Source of the DNA: Ignavibacteriota bacterium
GTDB taxonomy: Bacteria; Bacteroidota; Ignavibacteria; UBA10030; SZUA-254
NCBI GenBank assembly: GCA_016209795.1
Contig: JACQVI010000127.1
Location: 1-36,193 of the forward strand
DNA: 36,193 bases
Direction: 5' to 3'
This document shows positions 16,638 to 25,486 of the stretch, piece by piece; position 1 is the first letter of the stretch; each line of letters begins with the position of its first letter. The position numbers and the translations under genes are program-made. A model generated the notes under the pieces. The model was given only the letters and a program-made list of their open reading frames with translations, was not told where the DNA came from and searched no databases.

Positions 16638-19001
16638 TTATCTCTCAAATCCGAGTTTGTTCAAGAGCGCTGTGAATCGGGGATTAGAATGCCATTTGTC
16701 AAAAATGGATTCAGCTTTCAAGAAAATGATGGAACCATCTTTTTCTTCATAGGCTTGTTGAAGCCACCTAAAGACTTCCGCGGAATTTCCAAGTCCTGCA
16801 TACGCAATACTCATCCAGTAAGGCGCAACATACTCTTCTTTGGATTTTTCTTGTAGCAACTCAATCATGTTCATCGCATCCTCACTTCTCCCGGATAGAG
16901 CGTACACATGGGCAAGAGCAGCAATAGGAACTGGGTGTGCTTTCGAAGTCGCGAGCGACGAAGCCAGAATCAAGTCTTGAAATGCCTTGATTGCCTCCGG
17001 ATACATCTGCTTTTGAACGTAAGCTCCCCCAAGGGGAATATTAGCAACGACAAATGTTGGATCTAATTCGAGTGCCTCACGACACTGATTTATCGCAAGG
17101 TCATACTTCCTTGCAAAATATAATGTAAGCCCCGCATCAGTTCGTATTACCGCTGAAAAAGGATCTAAGAGGCAAGCTTGCTGGGATTCTGTAACAGCTT
17201 CATCAAATCGTCCCATCAGAGATAGGTACAAAGCATACCAGCTATGAGCTTGAGCTGAATTCGGTGAAAGTTCAATCGCACGATGAAATTCTCTCTCTAC
17301 TGCCGACCAATCCCAATCGTAGTGCATAAGTGCATACGCCAGCGATGTGTGAGCTTCAGGAATTTCTGTATCGAGATCCAAAGCTTTCATCGCAGCTTCT
17401 CTTGCTTTTGGGTAGGTTTCTTTGGGCGGGAGTACGTTAAAGTCTCCAAGGATGATATAAGAATCGGCTAAGCCTGCATACGCCTTGGCATATCCAGGAT
17501 CTTTCGATAATGCTTCTTCGAGGTATTGAATGCTTTTTCTTAAGTGTTCCGGCGATCGTTTATTCCAGTGATAGCGTCCTCTCAAATAGAGACGGAAGGC
17601 TTCATCATCTGCAGTCTGAGTTTTAGCGAGCTGCTTCTTTTCTTCTCCACCAAGCCTTGGCTGCAGCGTGGTTGAAATCTCTCTAACAATCTCTTCCTGC
17701 AAGGAGAGAACATCTGTAGACCTTCTGTTGTATTGCTTGCCCCACAACTGCGATTGTCTGACAACATCGATCAGTTCCATCTGCAGATTGATATAGTCGT
17801 CTCGCTGCAGCACTCTACCCGTCAAGATCGAGCGAACATTGAGCTTTTTACCCACTTCTTCAGGATCAACTTTCTCCCCTTTATAACGAAAGACAGTGCT
17901 TCGAGGAACTACGCGTAAATTCGGAAGCTGTGAAAGGCTATTGATAATGTTTTCTGTGATACCATCAGTTAGATATTCTGTATTTGGATCGGCACTGGCG
18001 TTGACCAGTGGTAAAACCGCCACTGAATCTATTCCCTCTTCCTGTCTTAAGAACAGGAAATAGACGAGGAAGGTTGTTAGCATGACAACTGCTACAAAGA
18101 TACCATACTTAAACGCTATCCTACTATGAACTCTTTGTACTTCAGCGGTTCCAGAAATTGTCGAAACATGTGTCATCTTCGCATACTCTAAATTCTTTTT
18201 CTCTCGTCGTAAGTCGGCTAAGAGATCATCAATGTGTTGATAACGTTCTTCTCTGTCTTTCGCCAGCGCTTTTGTAACGATGCGCACGAGTTCCGTAGAG
18301 ACTTTTTCATTGAAACGAGCAATTGGTGCAGGCTCTTCGTTGACAATTGAATACATAATGGCAGCTTGATGCTCACCTCGAAAAGGTAGCTTGCAGGTCA
18401 AAAGTTCATACAGGACAACTCCAAATGAGAAGATGTCCGATCGATGATCGACTTCTTCCCCCCGTGCTTGTTCAGGCGACATGTACGCTGTTGTTCCCAA
18501 GGTTGAGCCAGTCTTGGTTAACTTGCTTGCTCCTTTTAACTTCGCTATTCCGAAATCCATAATTTTGACCTGATTTCGGTGATTGAGCATGATGTTGTCG
18601 GATTTTATATCACGATGGATGATTCCTTTCTCATGCGCAAGTGTTAAACCTTCGCAAATTTGAATTGCAATCTCCACCACGTGCGTAACAGAAAGTTCTT
18701 CCCGCCCAATAAGCTCTCGCAGGGTTCTGCCTTCACAATACTCCATAGCGATGAACATTTTCCCATTAAATTCATCGATCTCATGAATTGTCGTGATGTT
18801 CTGATGGCTCAATGCCGAGGCTGCTTTTGCTTCATGGATAAACCGTTCTTTTTCCGTGGCATCGGACAAGAGATGTTGAGGTAAAAACTTAAGAGCAACG
18901 AGCCGGTCAAGTTTTGTGTCCTGGGCTTTATACACAACGCCCATCCCACCTTCGCCGAGCTTCTCTACAATCTTGTAATGTGAAATTGTTTCGCCGATCA
19001 T
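16638..19001 (-). CDS. Ser/Thr protein kinase (Hanks type) with TolB-like domain and TPR repeats
   Basis: 787 residues from ATG 19001 (MIGETISHYKIVEKLG, the usual beginning of this group); a TTG at 19025 overlaps the upstream stop and is an alternative. The kinase domain covers about residues 8-270: glycine loop GEGGMGVVYK, catalytic lysine in VALKFLP, IIHRDIKSDNIM, DFG in IMDFGIAK, TAYMSPEQA and DIFSFGVVLYELLT, all intact. One transmembrane segment follows near 300-320 (GIFVAVVMLTTFLVYFLFL). Next comes a TolB/FlgO-like domain (VAVLPLVNASADPNTEYLTDGITENIINSLSQL ... ILTGRVLQ), then several TPR units to the C-terminus. The kinase faces the cytoplasm, the rest the periplasm. It is co-oriented and nearly contiguous with a barrel protein gene. 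Confidence 0.94.
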   Translation of the reverse strand: MIGETISHYKIVEKLGEGGMGVVYKAQDTKLDRLVALKFLPQHLLSDATEKERFIHEAKAASALSHQNITTIHEIDEFNGKMFIAMEYCEGRTLRELIGREELSVTHVVEIAIQICEGLTLAHEKGIIHRDIKSDNIMLNHRNQVKIMDFGIAKLKGASKLTKTGSTLGTTAYMSPEQARGEEVDHRSDIFSFGVVLYELLTCKLPFRGEHQAAIMYSIVNEEPAPIARFNEKVSTELVRIVTKALAKDREERYQHIDDLLADLRREKKNLEYAKMTHVSTISGTAEVQRVHSRIAFKYGIFVAVVMLTTFLVYFLFLRQEEGIDSVAVLPLVNASADPNTEYLTDGITENIINSLSQLPNLRVVPRSTVFRYKGEKVDPEEVGKKLNVRSILTGRVLQRDDYINLQMELIDVVRQSQLWGKQYNRRSTDVLSLQEEIVREISTTLQPRLGGEEKKQLAKTQTADDEAFRLYLRGRYHWNKRSPEHLRKSIQYLEEALSKDPGYAKAYAGLADSYIILGDFNVLPPKETYPKAREAAMKALDLDTEIPEAHTSLAYALMHYDWDWSAVEREFHRAIELSPNSAQAHSWYALYLSLMGRFDEAVTESQQACLLDPFSAVIRTDAGLTLYFARKYDLAINQCREALELDPTFVVANIPLGGAYVQKQMYPEAIKAFQDLILASSLATSKAHPVPIAALAHVYALSGRSEDAMNMIELLQEKSKEEYVAPYWMSIAYAGLGNSAEVFRWLQQAYEEKDGSIIFLKAESIFDKWHSNPRFTALLNKLGFER

Positions 19002-19021
19002 GTAATTGCTGTCTACACGAG

Positions 19022-19711
19022 TCAAGGTTTTTTGATCATCTCAAACGATGCACCTACCTCAAGATAGATTTGAAAGTATTGCGGATGAATTCGCACAGTG
19101 CCTTCTCCAAGTTGTTGAGGCAGAGAGATACTTTTCAAATACCTCACGCCCCCGTCCAGCGCAATTGTATTGGAGAAGTTGAGGTCAAGTCCGAGGTTCA
19201 CATCGTAGCCAAAGGCAGCTTTACCCCGTTGATCCAGATTTTGGCGGATGTCTCTTTCACGGTCGTAATCGTCTGGAACCGTAAGGTCTATTCTGAATTC
19301 ATAGTAAACGAGTGCTATGTTAAGTCCGGCGTGTGGGCGCAAGAATCCGTTGCCATGGCCGCCAGCTTGTACCCCGATGTACAAACGAGCATAGGTCTGA
19401 TCCGTGTGCTGCTCGACCCTCAGTAGTGTACTCCTGTCGGTAAAGGTTTCAAATTCACTGAGAAGGTTGATAATTTCCAACCCTGCGGTTCCGGCGATGA
19501 GGTTGGAGGCTGCGGGAAGAGGAATGACGGCATGGAGTCCTCCGCCCCATCCAGGATCACTGTATTTTTCTGCGTCTACGCCATAAGGGACCATGCGAAC
19601 TCCGTAAATCCCGATTTTCCCGCCTGCAGCGGCATTCATGAGCGGCAAGAATAATGAAACGATTATCGCAGCCGTTTTCAATGTTCTTCGATACCACGAG
19701 GATGTTTTCAT
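19022..19711 (-). CDS. Predicted outer-membrane beta-barrel protein
   Basis: 229 residues from ATG 19711, chosen because AAGGAG lies 8-13 bases before it and it opens a signal peptide (KTSSWYRRTLKTAAIIVSLFLPLMNAAAG); a longer frame reaching 19801 has no support. The mature part is a small barrel: GLHAVIPLP, YARLYIGVQAGGHG, HAGLNIALVYYEFRIDLTV, FGYDVNLGLDLNF, IALDGGVRYLKSISL and YFQIYLEVGASFEMI, alternating in polarity. Its stop TGA is 20 bases from the kinase ATG, so the two are probably one operon and may work as sensor or substrate and kinase; that is inference. Family not identified. Confidence 0.72.
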   Translation of the reverse strand: MKTSSWYRRTLKTAAIIVSLFLPLMNAAAGGKIGIYGVRMVPYGVDAEKYSDPGWGGGLHAVIPLPAASNLIAGTAGLEIINLLSEFETFTDRSTLLRVEQHTDQTYARLYIGVQAGGHGNGFLRPHAGLNIALVYYEFRIDLTVPDDYDRERDIRQNLDQRGKAAFGYDVNLGLDLNFSNTIALDGGVRYLKSISLPQQLGEGTVRIHPQYFQIYLEVGASFEMIKKP

Positions 19712-19769
19712 ATCAGTCTCCTTATGATTATGCGTTAACGCTCGTAACAACAATGCCTTCCCACTTGCC

Positions 19770-19801
19770 ACTATATATAAACTAATTCTCTTAAATTGCA
19801 A
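19770..19801 (-). promoter_or_regulatory. Possible promoter of the barrel-kinase operon
   Basis: On the minus strand TTGCAA (19801-19796) is followed after 18 bases by TATATAGT (19777-19770), 58 bases before the ATG at 19711. Box quality is fair, spacing one base longer than at the other promoters here. Confidence 0.38.
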
Positions 19802-19822
19802 GCGGGATCGTTCTCAATGAGC

Positions 19823-20215
19823 CTATCGGATTTTGCTTTTCTGTACAAAACTCTTCCTGAACTCAATACTTTCTTTCAAAAGATTTTTAAAAGGCTCAAC
19901 TCGTATGTCCTTCGACGTCCGGATGAGTATTTGTCCGGTTTGACTCCCTTTGCCTGTAAACAAATGATCGGGATCGGGTAAGACTTTGCCGTGCTCAAAA
20001 TAGACTTTTACAGAGTCTTCGTACAGAAAAGCACCGCAAAAGTATCCTGCTTCCTTGTGGCGAAAGCCGATCCCCCGCCAAACCGGATACACCCGTTCTT
20101 CGGCATCGGGGATTGTCTTCTTGACAGTCGTTCGAATCTTATTTACGAGAGCACGTACTGCTGGCTTATGATCTGCAAGGATTTGTTCGGCTGTTAGCAG
20201 AGAAGGTTTTTTCAT
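19823..20215 (-). CDS. DUF1801 family protein (YdhG/CyaY-like fold)
   Basis: 130 residues from ATG 20215. The sequence has the family pattern: a first helix (TAEQILADHKPAVRALVNKIRTTVKKTIPDAEERVYPVWRGIGFRHK), then the sheet YFCGAFLYEDSVKVYFEHGKVLPDPDHLFTGKGSQTGQILIRTSKDI, and a C-terminal helix FKNLLKESIEFRKSF. The family has no agreed biochemical role. Length is normal. It lies 22 bases after the endonuclease gene on the same strand, and whether it belongs to the cassette region upstream or to the chromosome backbone is unclear. Confidence 0.8.
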   Translation of the reverse strand: MKKPSLLTAEQILADHKPAVRALVNKIRTTVKKTIPDAEERVYPVWRGIGFRHKEAGYFCGAFLYEDSVKVYFEHGKVLPDPDHLFTGKGSQTGQILIRTSKDIRVEPFKNLLKESIEFRKSFVQKSKIR

Positions 20216-20237
20216 GTTACGTACATCTTTGTCGGTC

Positions 20238-21017
20238 CTATCCGTAGTGCGCCCCCTTTTTCTTCTCTCTCTTGAGTCTATACAGCTTGATTTGCACGAT
20301 GCTTACTTCTTCTGAATTTGGGTTACTATCAAACTCGATAAGATAGATTTTATTGTGACCAGCCGGTTTCGCTGCAATCGGGCGACACTTGAGCTTGGGA
20401 AAATTCTGGCGTGAGAACTTGACCATATTCGAAATCTGAATCCAGCCGAGTTTGTCTCGGTCGTCCCCACTCTTTGCTTCGAGAGGAAGAATATACTCGG
20501 TACCATCGGTGTCGACGCCAACGTACAGGTCATCAACTTCGATTTGACCTTCGCCCTCAATGGTCGTTCGGATGTGAGATTGAAGATGAAAGCAGGCGAT
20601 CTCGGTGAAAATGTCTACAAGGCGATTGTAGCGGATTGATGAAAGCAAAGCTTGCTCATCTTCGGATGCATGCTTTTCGACAATTTCAGGGAGTGCATTG
20701 GGAATTTCAATGGCGTGCAAGCCCTCTTGAATGTCAACGAAAGGCTTGCGCTTTGATTTTAGAAACGAGAAACGACCTTTGCCCTTTGGCTTGATGACCC
20801 AGTTGCCCTTGTCGAGAATTGCTTCGGGAAGATTCGCACGTGAGCGATAGGTGTAGACAACGTCGGGAGGGTTTCGAAGCGTGATCTTGAGCTTTCTGGC
20901 AACTGAAACAAGCTCATCCTTGGTAAAGTCGATTTCAGAAGAGCCTTCTTTGAACTTTGAGTTGAAAAGACTGGTTATGATTCGGTCATAGTCTTTCTCA
21001 CGCTGGTTTATTGGCAT
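20238..21017 (-). CDS. Putative type II restriction endonuclease, partner of the adjacent methyltransferase
   Basis: 259 residues from ATG 21017, which has GAGGA 11-15 bases upstream; a TTG at 21038 overlapping the methyltransferase stop (TTGA) gives seven more residues. A PD-(D/E)xK-like core is visible: IEVDDLYVGVDTDGTEYILPLEAKSGDDRDKLGW, where an Asp of VDDLY and Glu-x-Lys of LEAKSG would be the metal and catalytic residues, followed by a helix with Gln (IQISNMVKFSRQNF). The N-terminal half includes DVVYTYRSRANLPEAIL. I do not recognise a named isoschizomer. Directly downstream of a DNA methyltransferase, it is best read as the restriction half of an R-M pair. Confidence 0.75.
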   Translation of the reverse strand: MPINQREKDYDRIITSLFNSKFKEGSSEIDFTKDELVSVARKLKITLRNPPDVVYTYRSRANLPEAILDKGNWVIKPKGKGRFSFLKSKRKPFVDIQEGLHAIEIPNALPEIVEKHASEDEQALLSSIRYNRLVDIFTEIACFHLQSHIRTTIEGEGQIEVDDLYVGVDTDGTEYILPLEAKSGDDRDKLGWIQISNMVKFSRQNFPKLKCRPIAAKPAGHNKIYLIEFDSNPNSEEVSIVQIKLYRLKREKKKGAHYG

Positions 21018-21034
21018 CGACAGTTTGTCCTCGT

Positions 21035-22345
21035 TCAAGTTCGGAGGATGAGGACGTTTTCTTCGATTTGAATCTTGGTTGCTGTTGCCAGTCTTGTTCG
21101 CCAGAGTTCGATTTCCTCGACTTTGTAGCCGAGCGATTCTGCTATTTCTCCAAGAATCTTGGCAGTGGGGATATGTGTGCGGAAGAACGACATCTGGTCG
21201 CCAACGACGTAGGCAAGCCGAGATTCGGGTGACAAGAGTGGCTTGAGAGTTTGAAAGTGTCGGTACATACCGCCAAAGTAATGCTTGACAATCTTGTGAT
21301 ACATCTTCTCGAAACCCGATGTCTTCTTGAGATGAATCCGCTTCTCTTCGATTTCTCTGGCAATTCTGTTGATAGAGTCAAAGGACTTGACGTAGTCTTG
21401 ATCGTTGTCGGTGACGAAGATGTTTCGAGAGTTGCTGCGGAGAAGCTGCTCTTTGAGAGTGCGGAGGCTTTGCTTACTGGATACGAGTCCGAGAATAACA
21501 CTTTCGAGACGAGTAGTGCGTGTGTAGTCTTTCTCGTTAGGATATGGTGGTGAAGTGATTACAAAGTTAACCTCGCTTAAGTGGGTGGGGAAGCAATCTG
21601 ATACACGTCTTGCGTCGCCGTATACGATTTCAGCCGTCCCCGCAATTGCAGGTTGGGAATCGAGGTCGCAGATCATTCGGTCGACAAGTTTGTAGAAAAA
21701 ATCGAGAATGTGAACATCCTTTTGGGGGTTCGTAGTGTAAATCTCTGGACCGAATGCAACGTTTCCAGCGTGATTGACGACAAGGTTTGCCAGCGCAAGC
21801 AAGAACAAATCTGGAATCTTATCATCGTTCACTTGTTCAATGCACTCTTTGAGGATAAGCACCCGTCTGAGCGGCTTTGGACTGATGAAGTCTTTTGGCA
21901 ATACTGCTCGCTGGTCTTTGCTCAATGTTGGCTCAGCCGAAAGAGGCTTTCCTTTGTTGGGTTGAACGAACAAGGAAACATCTTCGGATAGCCCATACTT
22001 GTCAAGCGATGAAGATGCAGTTGCGATGACTTCTCTGAAAGCTTGGCGAAGCTCAGACGTTGAAATGTTCCAGTCCGTTTTTACACGGGAAGCAAAATAC
22101 ACAACAGGGTTGGCTTCGAGACCAAGGGAATCTATATTAAGCTTCTTGCACTCAAGATTGGTCGTACCAGTTCCGCAGAACGGGTCTAGGACAAGGTGCC
22201 CAGAGTTAATTCCAAACTTGTAGATGTAATAGCGAACGAGGTGCGGTGGGTATCCGAGGACAAACTGATACCAAGAATGAAATGACTTATCCCCAATCTG
22301 AGTCTGGTTGCGAACCGAGTTTTCTATTTCAAAAATGTTCTGCAT
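21035..22345 (-). CDS. Site-specific DNA methyltransferase (N4-cytosine or N6-adenine)
   Basis: 436 residues from ATG 22345. SAM-binding motif I is LDPFCGTGTTNLE (residues 53-65), and the catalytic motif IV is TSPPYPNEKDY (264-274); SPPY is commoner in N4-cytosine enzymes, though adenine enzymes also use it. Near the N-terminus FHSWYQFVLGYPPHLVRYYIYKFG is typical of such R-M methylases. The insert between the motifs probably includes target recognition. Its stop overlaps or abuts the endonuclease gene, so both are translated together. The 5' end lies 61 bases from an attC-like element (22406-22492), putting the R-M pair in the first position after that element. Confidence 0.92.
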   Translation of the reverse strand: MQNIFEIENSVRNQTQIGDKSFHSWYQFVLGYPPHLVRYYIYKFGINSGHLVLDPFCGTGTTNLECKKLNIDSLGLEANPVVYFASRVKTDWNISTSELRQAFREVIATASSSLDKYGLSEDVSLFVQPNKGKPLSAEPTLSKDQRAVLPKDFISPKPLRRVLILKECIEQVNDDKIPDLFLLALANLVVNHAGNVAFGPEIYTTNPQKDVHILDFFYKLVDRMICDLDSQPAIAGTAEIVYGDARRVSDCFPTHLSEVNFVITSPPYPNEKDYTRTTRLESVILGLVSSKQSLRTLKEQLLRSNSRNIFVTDNDQDYVKSFDSINRIAREIEEKRIHLKKTSGFEKMYHKIVKHYFGGMYRHFQTLKPLLSPESRLAYVVGDQMSFFRTHIPTAKILGEIAESLGYKVEEIELWRTRLATATKIQIEENVLILRT

Positions 22346-22405
22346 TGCTGAACAAAATACGAAATCTCTTTGTAAATCGAAAGTTGAACGATTACTTCAG
22401 GGAGC

Positions 22406-22492
22406 GTATAACGCACAACAATCATTTACAAGTGAGATGGGAGATCTCTATTCCCGCCTACTTCTGGCGTGGAGCTTCTTTAATTGTTAGCC
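22406..22492 (-). repeat. attC-like recombination site (element A)
   Basis: Read on the minus strand: R''-like GGCTAAC (22492-22486) and R'-like GTTATAC (22412-22406) at the ends; outer pairing AACAAT/ATTGTT (22488-22483 with 22422-22417); central hairpin TCC-A-CGCC/GGCGGGA around loop AGAAGTA, with a single unpaired base in one arm (plus 22470). Unpaired extrahelical bases and short terminal boxes are hallmarks of integron attC sites. Shares a core of about 48 bases with element B. Located between hydrolase and methyltransferase genes. Confidence 0.6.
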
Positions 22493-22520
22493 ACAGTGCC
22501 CATTGGACTTGAGCGAGCAT

Positions 22521-23459
22521 TCAGTGCTTCCCTAGAAATGCAAACACGCTTTCATTAAAGGCTTGAGGATTCTCGAACTCCAATCCATGGGACGCAGCTG
22601 CGATGACCACACGTTCTTTGTTAACCAGACAACGCTCAATCACGTTATTGATAATAGAAAACACCTTTGGGCTGCGCTCTCCGTCTAGCAACAAGGTGGG
22701 AGATTTCACTTTTTGCACATCCTCGCACGTGACTGGTGGGAAGATGTCAGGTGATGATGTCTCACCTTTGAGTTCTTTGGCATTATCCATCATACTTTTA
22801 CGAGCTGGTAGCGGAAGTTTCTCATACGAACTGTCTCCCAGAATGCCATTCACGAATCGCCGTACACCCTCCTCGTAGTTACCGTTTTTGAATGCTTCTC
22901 CAGAAGGCACGATCGATGTTTGGGTGAACACGGCTAGGAGAGAGTCACCTTCGGGTGTCGTTTTCAGCAACGGCATCATCGGCGGTTCGCCCAATGTGAG
23001 TGAGCGTATGAGTTCTGGGTGATCTCGAGCCACCAGAAAAGAGATAAATGCCCCATACGAATGGCCGATGAGGTGAACTGGGGGTAACTTGAGCGCCTTA
23101 ATGAAAGCGGCAAGGTCCCGTGCATGAATGTTGACAGAAAAATCCGTCGAATCTTTGGTCCACTTGTTGGGGTAATGATACCGACGACTCAGTGAGATGA
23201 CCCGATAGTTCTTGGAGAACGCCTCAAGTTGGCCATCCCATGTTCGGTAATCCCCAAGCGTGCCATGCACGAAGACAACTGGAGTTCCTTTTCCACGTTC
23301 GATGTAGTTGAGTATAACTCCATTGACCCGAATCTTCTTTGTCTGGATTCTTGTCGGCGGCACTCCTTTCTCTTGGGCGGGTATCCAACCATCCATCACC
23401 GATGTAATCAATAGCAGGATGACCACAACGTACTTCAAAAGCAGGAATCTTAGTTGCAT
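22521..23459 (-). CDS. Alpha/beta hydrolase, exported or membrane-anchored
   Basis: 312 residues. ATG 23459 is preceded by AAAGGAGAA (minus strand) and opens a hydrophobic N-terminus (LRFLLLKYVVVILLLITSVMDG) that is a signal peptide or anchor. The fold signatures are VVFVHGTLGDYRTW (oxyanion region), nucleophile Ser134 in LIGHSYGAF, acid Asp259 in PTLLLDGERSP and base His291 in AAASHGLEF; the triad is complete. Substrate is unknown: the family includes esterases, haloperoxidase-like enzymes and epoxide hydrolases. The gene is bracketed by two attC-like elements whose facing ends are complementary, as in an integron cassette, which suggests it arrived as one. Confidence 0.9.
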   Translation of the reverse strand: MQLRFLLLKYVVVILLLITSVMDGWIPAQEKGVPPTRIQTKKIRVNGVILNYIERGKGTPVVFVHGTLGDYRTWDGQLEAFSKNYRVISLSRRYHYPNKWTKDSTDFSVNIHARDLAAFIKALKLPPVHLIGHSYGAFISFLVARDHPELIRSLTLGEPPMMPLLKTTPEGDSLLAVFTQTSIVPSGEAFKNGNYEEGVRRFVNGILGDSSYEKLPLPARKSMMDNAKELKGETSSPDIFPPVTCEDVQKVKSPTLLLDGERSPKVFSIINNVIERCLVNKERVVIAAASHGLEFENPQAFNESVFAFLGKH

Positions 23460-23491
23460 ATAATTCTCCTTTCATTGTGAATGGGTATTGC

Positions 23492-23612
23492 TGCTAACGT
23501 TTATATTATGAAAAGGCTGTTCCCGCCAAAGGCGGGGCAACCTGAGTTGTCATGTTCAAGATATAATTCATCCCACCTACTTCTGGCGGGGACCATTTTT
23601 AAAGTGATAGCC
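23492..23612 (-). repeat. attC-like recombination site (element B)
   Basis: Minus strand: R''-like GGCTATCAC (23612-23604), core hairpin TCCC-C-GCC/GGTGGGA with the same loop AGAAGTA as element A and an unpaired base in the same arm, a second hairpin CCCCGCC-TTT-GGCGGGA (23537-23521), and R'-like CGTTAGC (23499-23493). The core from 23571 to 23619 matches element A at most positions. Lies between the AbiU2-like gene and the hydrolase gene. Confidence 0.57.
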
Positions 23613-23632
23613 GCAGTGCTGGTGATTAACGA

Positions 23633-24313
23633 CTATTCGATCCACGCTACCTTAAATATCTCCTTCCAATCCCACTGGGGCTGTATGACAAAATCAAATT
23701 GAACGCAAGGTAACAAGAGCATATACTTTTTGAACATATCATACAACGCATCAATAGCCGTATCAAGGTCGTTGAAAGTCGGTAAAGTAGTGAACTGCTT
23801 TTTGTCTCGGTGTGCAACTCGCTTGTTGACATATTTCACTATCGGGCGACAGGCTCGGTTGAGCAGGATAAGATCGTTAGACACAAGCGAGGGGTCTACG
23901 TGCATCTTCACCTTACCACTGAATTGTTGGAACTCCTTTTTTGCTCTTCTCTTTTCGAGATTGTAGAATATTCTCTGCTCTTCTGTGCGTGTGCTAAGAC
24001 CCTGCGTATACATACTCTCAAACCGACTTAGGCTAAGTATTGCCGGCGTCCGTTGAATCTCAGAAAGTAGACGTCCAAGGGTTATCGTTCTTGAATCCGT
24101 ATCGAGTTGACGTCTTACGCAGACGGACGCTGTTTTGGAGTAGGTTATAGCGACCCAATCATAGAAGTATCCATCAGTTTGGATTTTCCGATTCGCCTTA
24201 ATGATCTTCTGCACTTCCAAGAAAACATAGCGAAGCATCAGTAGTTCATACAAGTCGTTCTGGATTATATTCAACCACCTTTCCCATTTATCTTTCCGTG
24301 AGTCAGATTTCAT
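23633..24313 (-). CDS. AbiU2/HEPN-like protein, candidate abortive-infection factor
   Basis: 226 residues from ATG 24313; a TTG at 24373 would overlap the upstream gene by 32 bases and adds a basic leader without support. The helical sequence WLNIIQNDLYELLMLRYVFLEVQKIIKANRKIQTDGYFYDWVAITYSKTASVCVRRQLDTDSRTITLGRLL, with later HVDPSLVSNDLILLNRACRPIVKYVNKRVAHRDKK and LPTFNDLDTAIDAL, and the C-terminus QPQWDWKEIFKVAWIE resembles my recollection of the HEPN_AbiU2 family. AbiU2 is known from a lactococcal phage-resistance operon. The His-bearing helix is NKRVAH, but an arginine at the usual spacing of the HEPN RNase motif is not obvious, so RNase activity is unproven. It follows a zinc-ribbon membrane protein gene by 28 bases. 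Confidence 0.6.
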   Translation of the reverse strand: MKSDSRKDKWERWLNIIQNDLYELLMLRYVFLEVQKIIKANRKIQTDGYFYDWVAITYSKTASVCVRRQLDTDSRTITLGRLLSEIQRTPAILSLSRFESMYTQGLSTRTEEQRIFYNLEKRRAKKEFQQFSGKVKMHVDPSLVSNDLILLNRACRPIVKYVNKRVAHRDKKQFTTLPTFNDLDTAIDALYDMFKKYMLLLPCVQFDFVIQPQWDWKEIFKVAWIE

Positions 24314-24341
24314 TTTTCGTTCGCGCTTTAGACGTACGTGA

Positions 24342-25421
24342 TTAGTCGCTCTCAAGGGATCTATCAGATACAACGATATCCTTCACTGTGTTTGTTGAAT
24401 ATGCCTCGTTGTTGAAGTCAGTCCAAATCCCAGATTGCGTCCAGACTTCACATCGTATGTAATAGTTCCCATAGTGCCAATGAAACCTTGCGTAGTCGAA
24501 GGGTGTATCTTGCTTCAGGTATTCTCTCCCCCAAAGGGATCGACATTTGTCCAGAATATCACCGATCTGAACACCGAAGACTTTTCCGGTGTATTTCGTG
24601 CCTTTGATTAATCGTGTTGCGTGTATAGCCTTAACACGATTAAGCTGATTGTAATCAGTTATAATGCCATAAGAGAACCAACTGTCGAAGTCGGTCTCGG
24701 TTATATCTTGGTTGCCAAGTTTTGCCCTCACTGATTGTCTTGATTCACCGACGTCAATGGGCAGACCCAATTGAATGGTGGTGATTCTTGATTCATGATC
24801 CTGTGTTTGAGAACTGAGGTTAGATGGACTTGTTATGACAAACTTGCCAATTAGGAAGAGAATAACCCAGACGATCGCAAAGGAAATTAATCCCGAGATC
24901 AGAGAGCGGATCCAAACGGTTTGAATGGTATGGAGCAAGATGCGCTGTCGAAAGGAAAAGTACAATGCGAGTGCAGTGAGAGCACCGAATAACTGCAGGG
25001 CTAAACCAACTGTGCCGAGGGATTCGTATCCCTTAGAAGCCTGAGGAGAGAAAAACATGTAACCGAGTATTGCCCAACCAATACCCCACTTCCACCATTT
25101 TTGTTCACCAAGTTGAGAGTTGAGGCTTCTCCATTTATGAGCAGAAGGTGAAGTGGAACTGTCGGATGGCTGTTGTTGCTTTTCAGCCTCATCTTGCATT
25201 CTGGATTGCGATTGATTCACTTGATTGGGCTTTTCTTTCGGTGTAGGCTTAGGTTCAATGCTTTCGGGAGTTTTTGATGAATGACCTTTCAGAGCGAAGT
25301 CTATCATTTTCTTCAGCTCAGTAGGTTTGCTTTTGCTAACTTTCGAGAGATCGAAACCGCAGTTATTGCAAAATTTTTGGTCTGTGAGTTCGATCATGAA
25401 ACCACAATTTGGGCAGAACAT
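24342..25421 (-). CDS. Zinc-ribbon membrane protein, paralogue 1
   Basis: 359 residues from ATG 25421, supported by AAAGGTGG upstream and by the aligned start of its paralogue; GTG 25430 is the longer option. N-terminal zinc ribbon MFCPNCG..KFCNNCGFDLSK (four Cys), then ELKKMIDFALK, a charged Gln/Pro-rich linker to about residue 100, and two to three membrane segments (WGIGWAILGYMFF, GLALQLFGALTALALYFSF, SLISGLISFAIVWVILFLIGKF). The C-terminal domain, about 150 residues (IQLGLPIDVGESRQSVRAKLG ... YYIRCEVWTQSGIWTDF), looks extracytoplasmic and resembles small SmpA/BamE-like sheets only loosely. Function unknown. Gene order with the AbiU2-like gene suggests co-transcription. Confidence 0.72.
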   Translation of the reverse strand: MFCPNCGFMIELTDQKFCNNCGFDLSKVSKSKPTELKKMIDFALKGHSSKTPESIEPKPTPKEKPNQVNQSQSRMQDEAEKQQQPSDSSTSPSAHKWRSLNSQLGEQKWWKWGIGWAILGYMFFSPQASKGYESLGTVGLALQLFGALTALALYFSFRQRILLHTIQTVWIRSLISGLISFAIVWVILFLIGKFVITSPSNLSSQTQDHESRITTIQLGLPIDVGESRQSVRAKLGNQDITETDFDSWFSYGIITDYNQLNRVKAIHATRLIKGTKYTGKVFGVQIGDILDKCRSLWGREYLKQDTPFDYARFHWHYGNYYIRCEVWTQSGIWTDFNNEAYSTNTVKDIVVSDRSLESD

Positions 25422-25486
25422 TTTGACCACCTTTCAAGTTGATAGATAGTATGGTGCACAGTGTTCGGCGTGTTTACGCCGTGCCG
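25411..25486 (-). repeat. 76-base conserved leader, copy 1
   Basis: Identical at 72 of 76 positions, without gaps, to 26788-26863. Both copies start at the ATG of a zinc-ribbon gene and cover the ribosome site (GAAAGGTG), a GTGCAC palindrome and a hairpin CGGCG-TAAACA-CGCCG on the minus strand. Confidence 0.85.

Noticed and set aside
20216-20237. attC-like site closing the R-M cassette
   Set aside because: A partner for the start GTTATACGCTCCC was sought downstream of the endonuclease gene; only GTACGTAAC at the DUF1801 start is vaguely similar, which is not enough.
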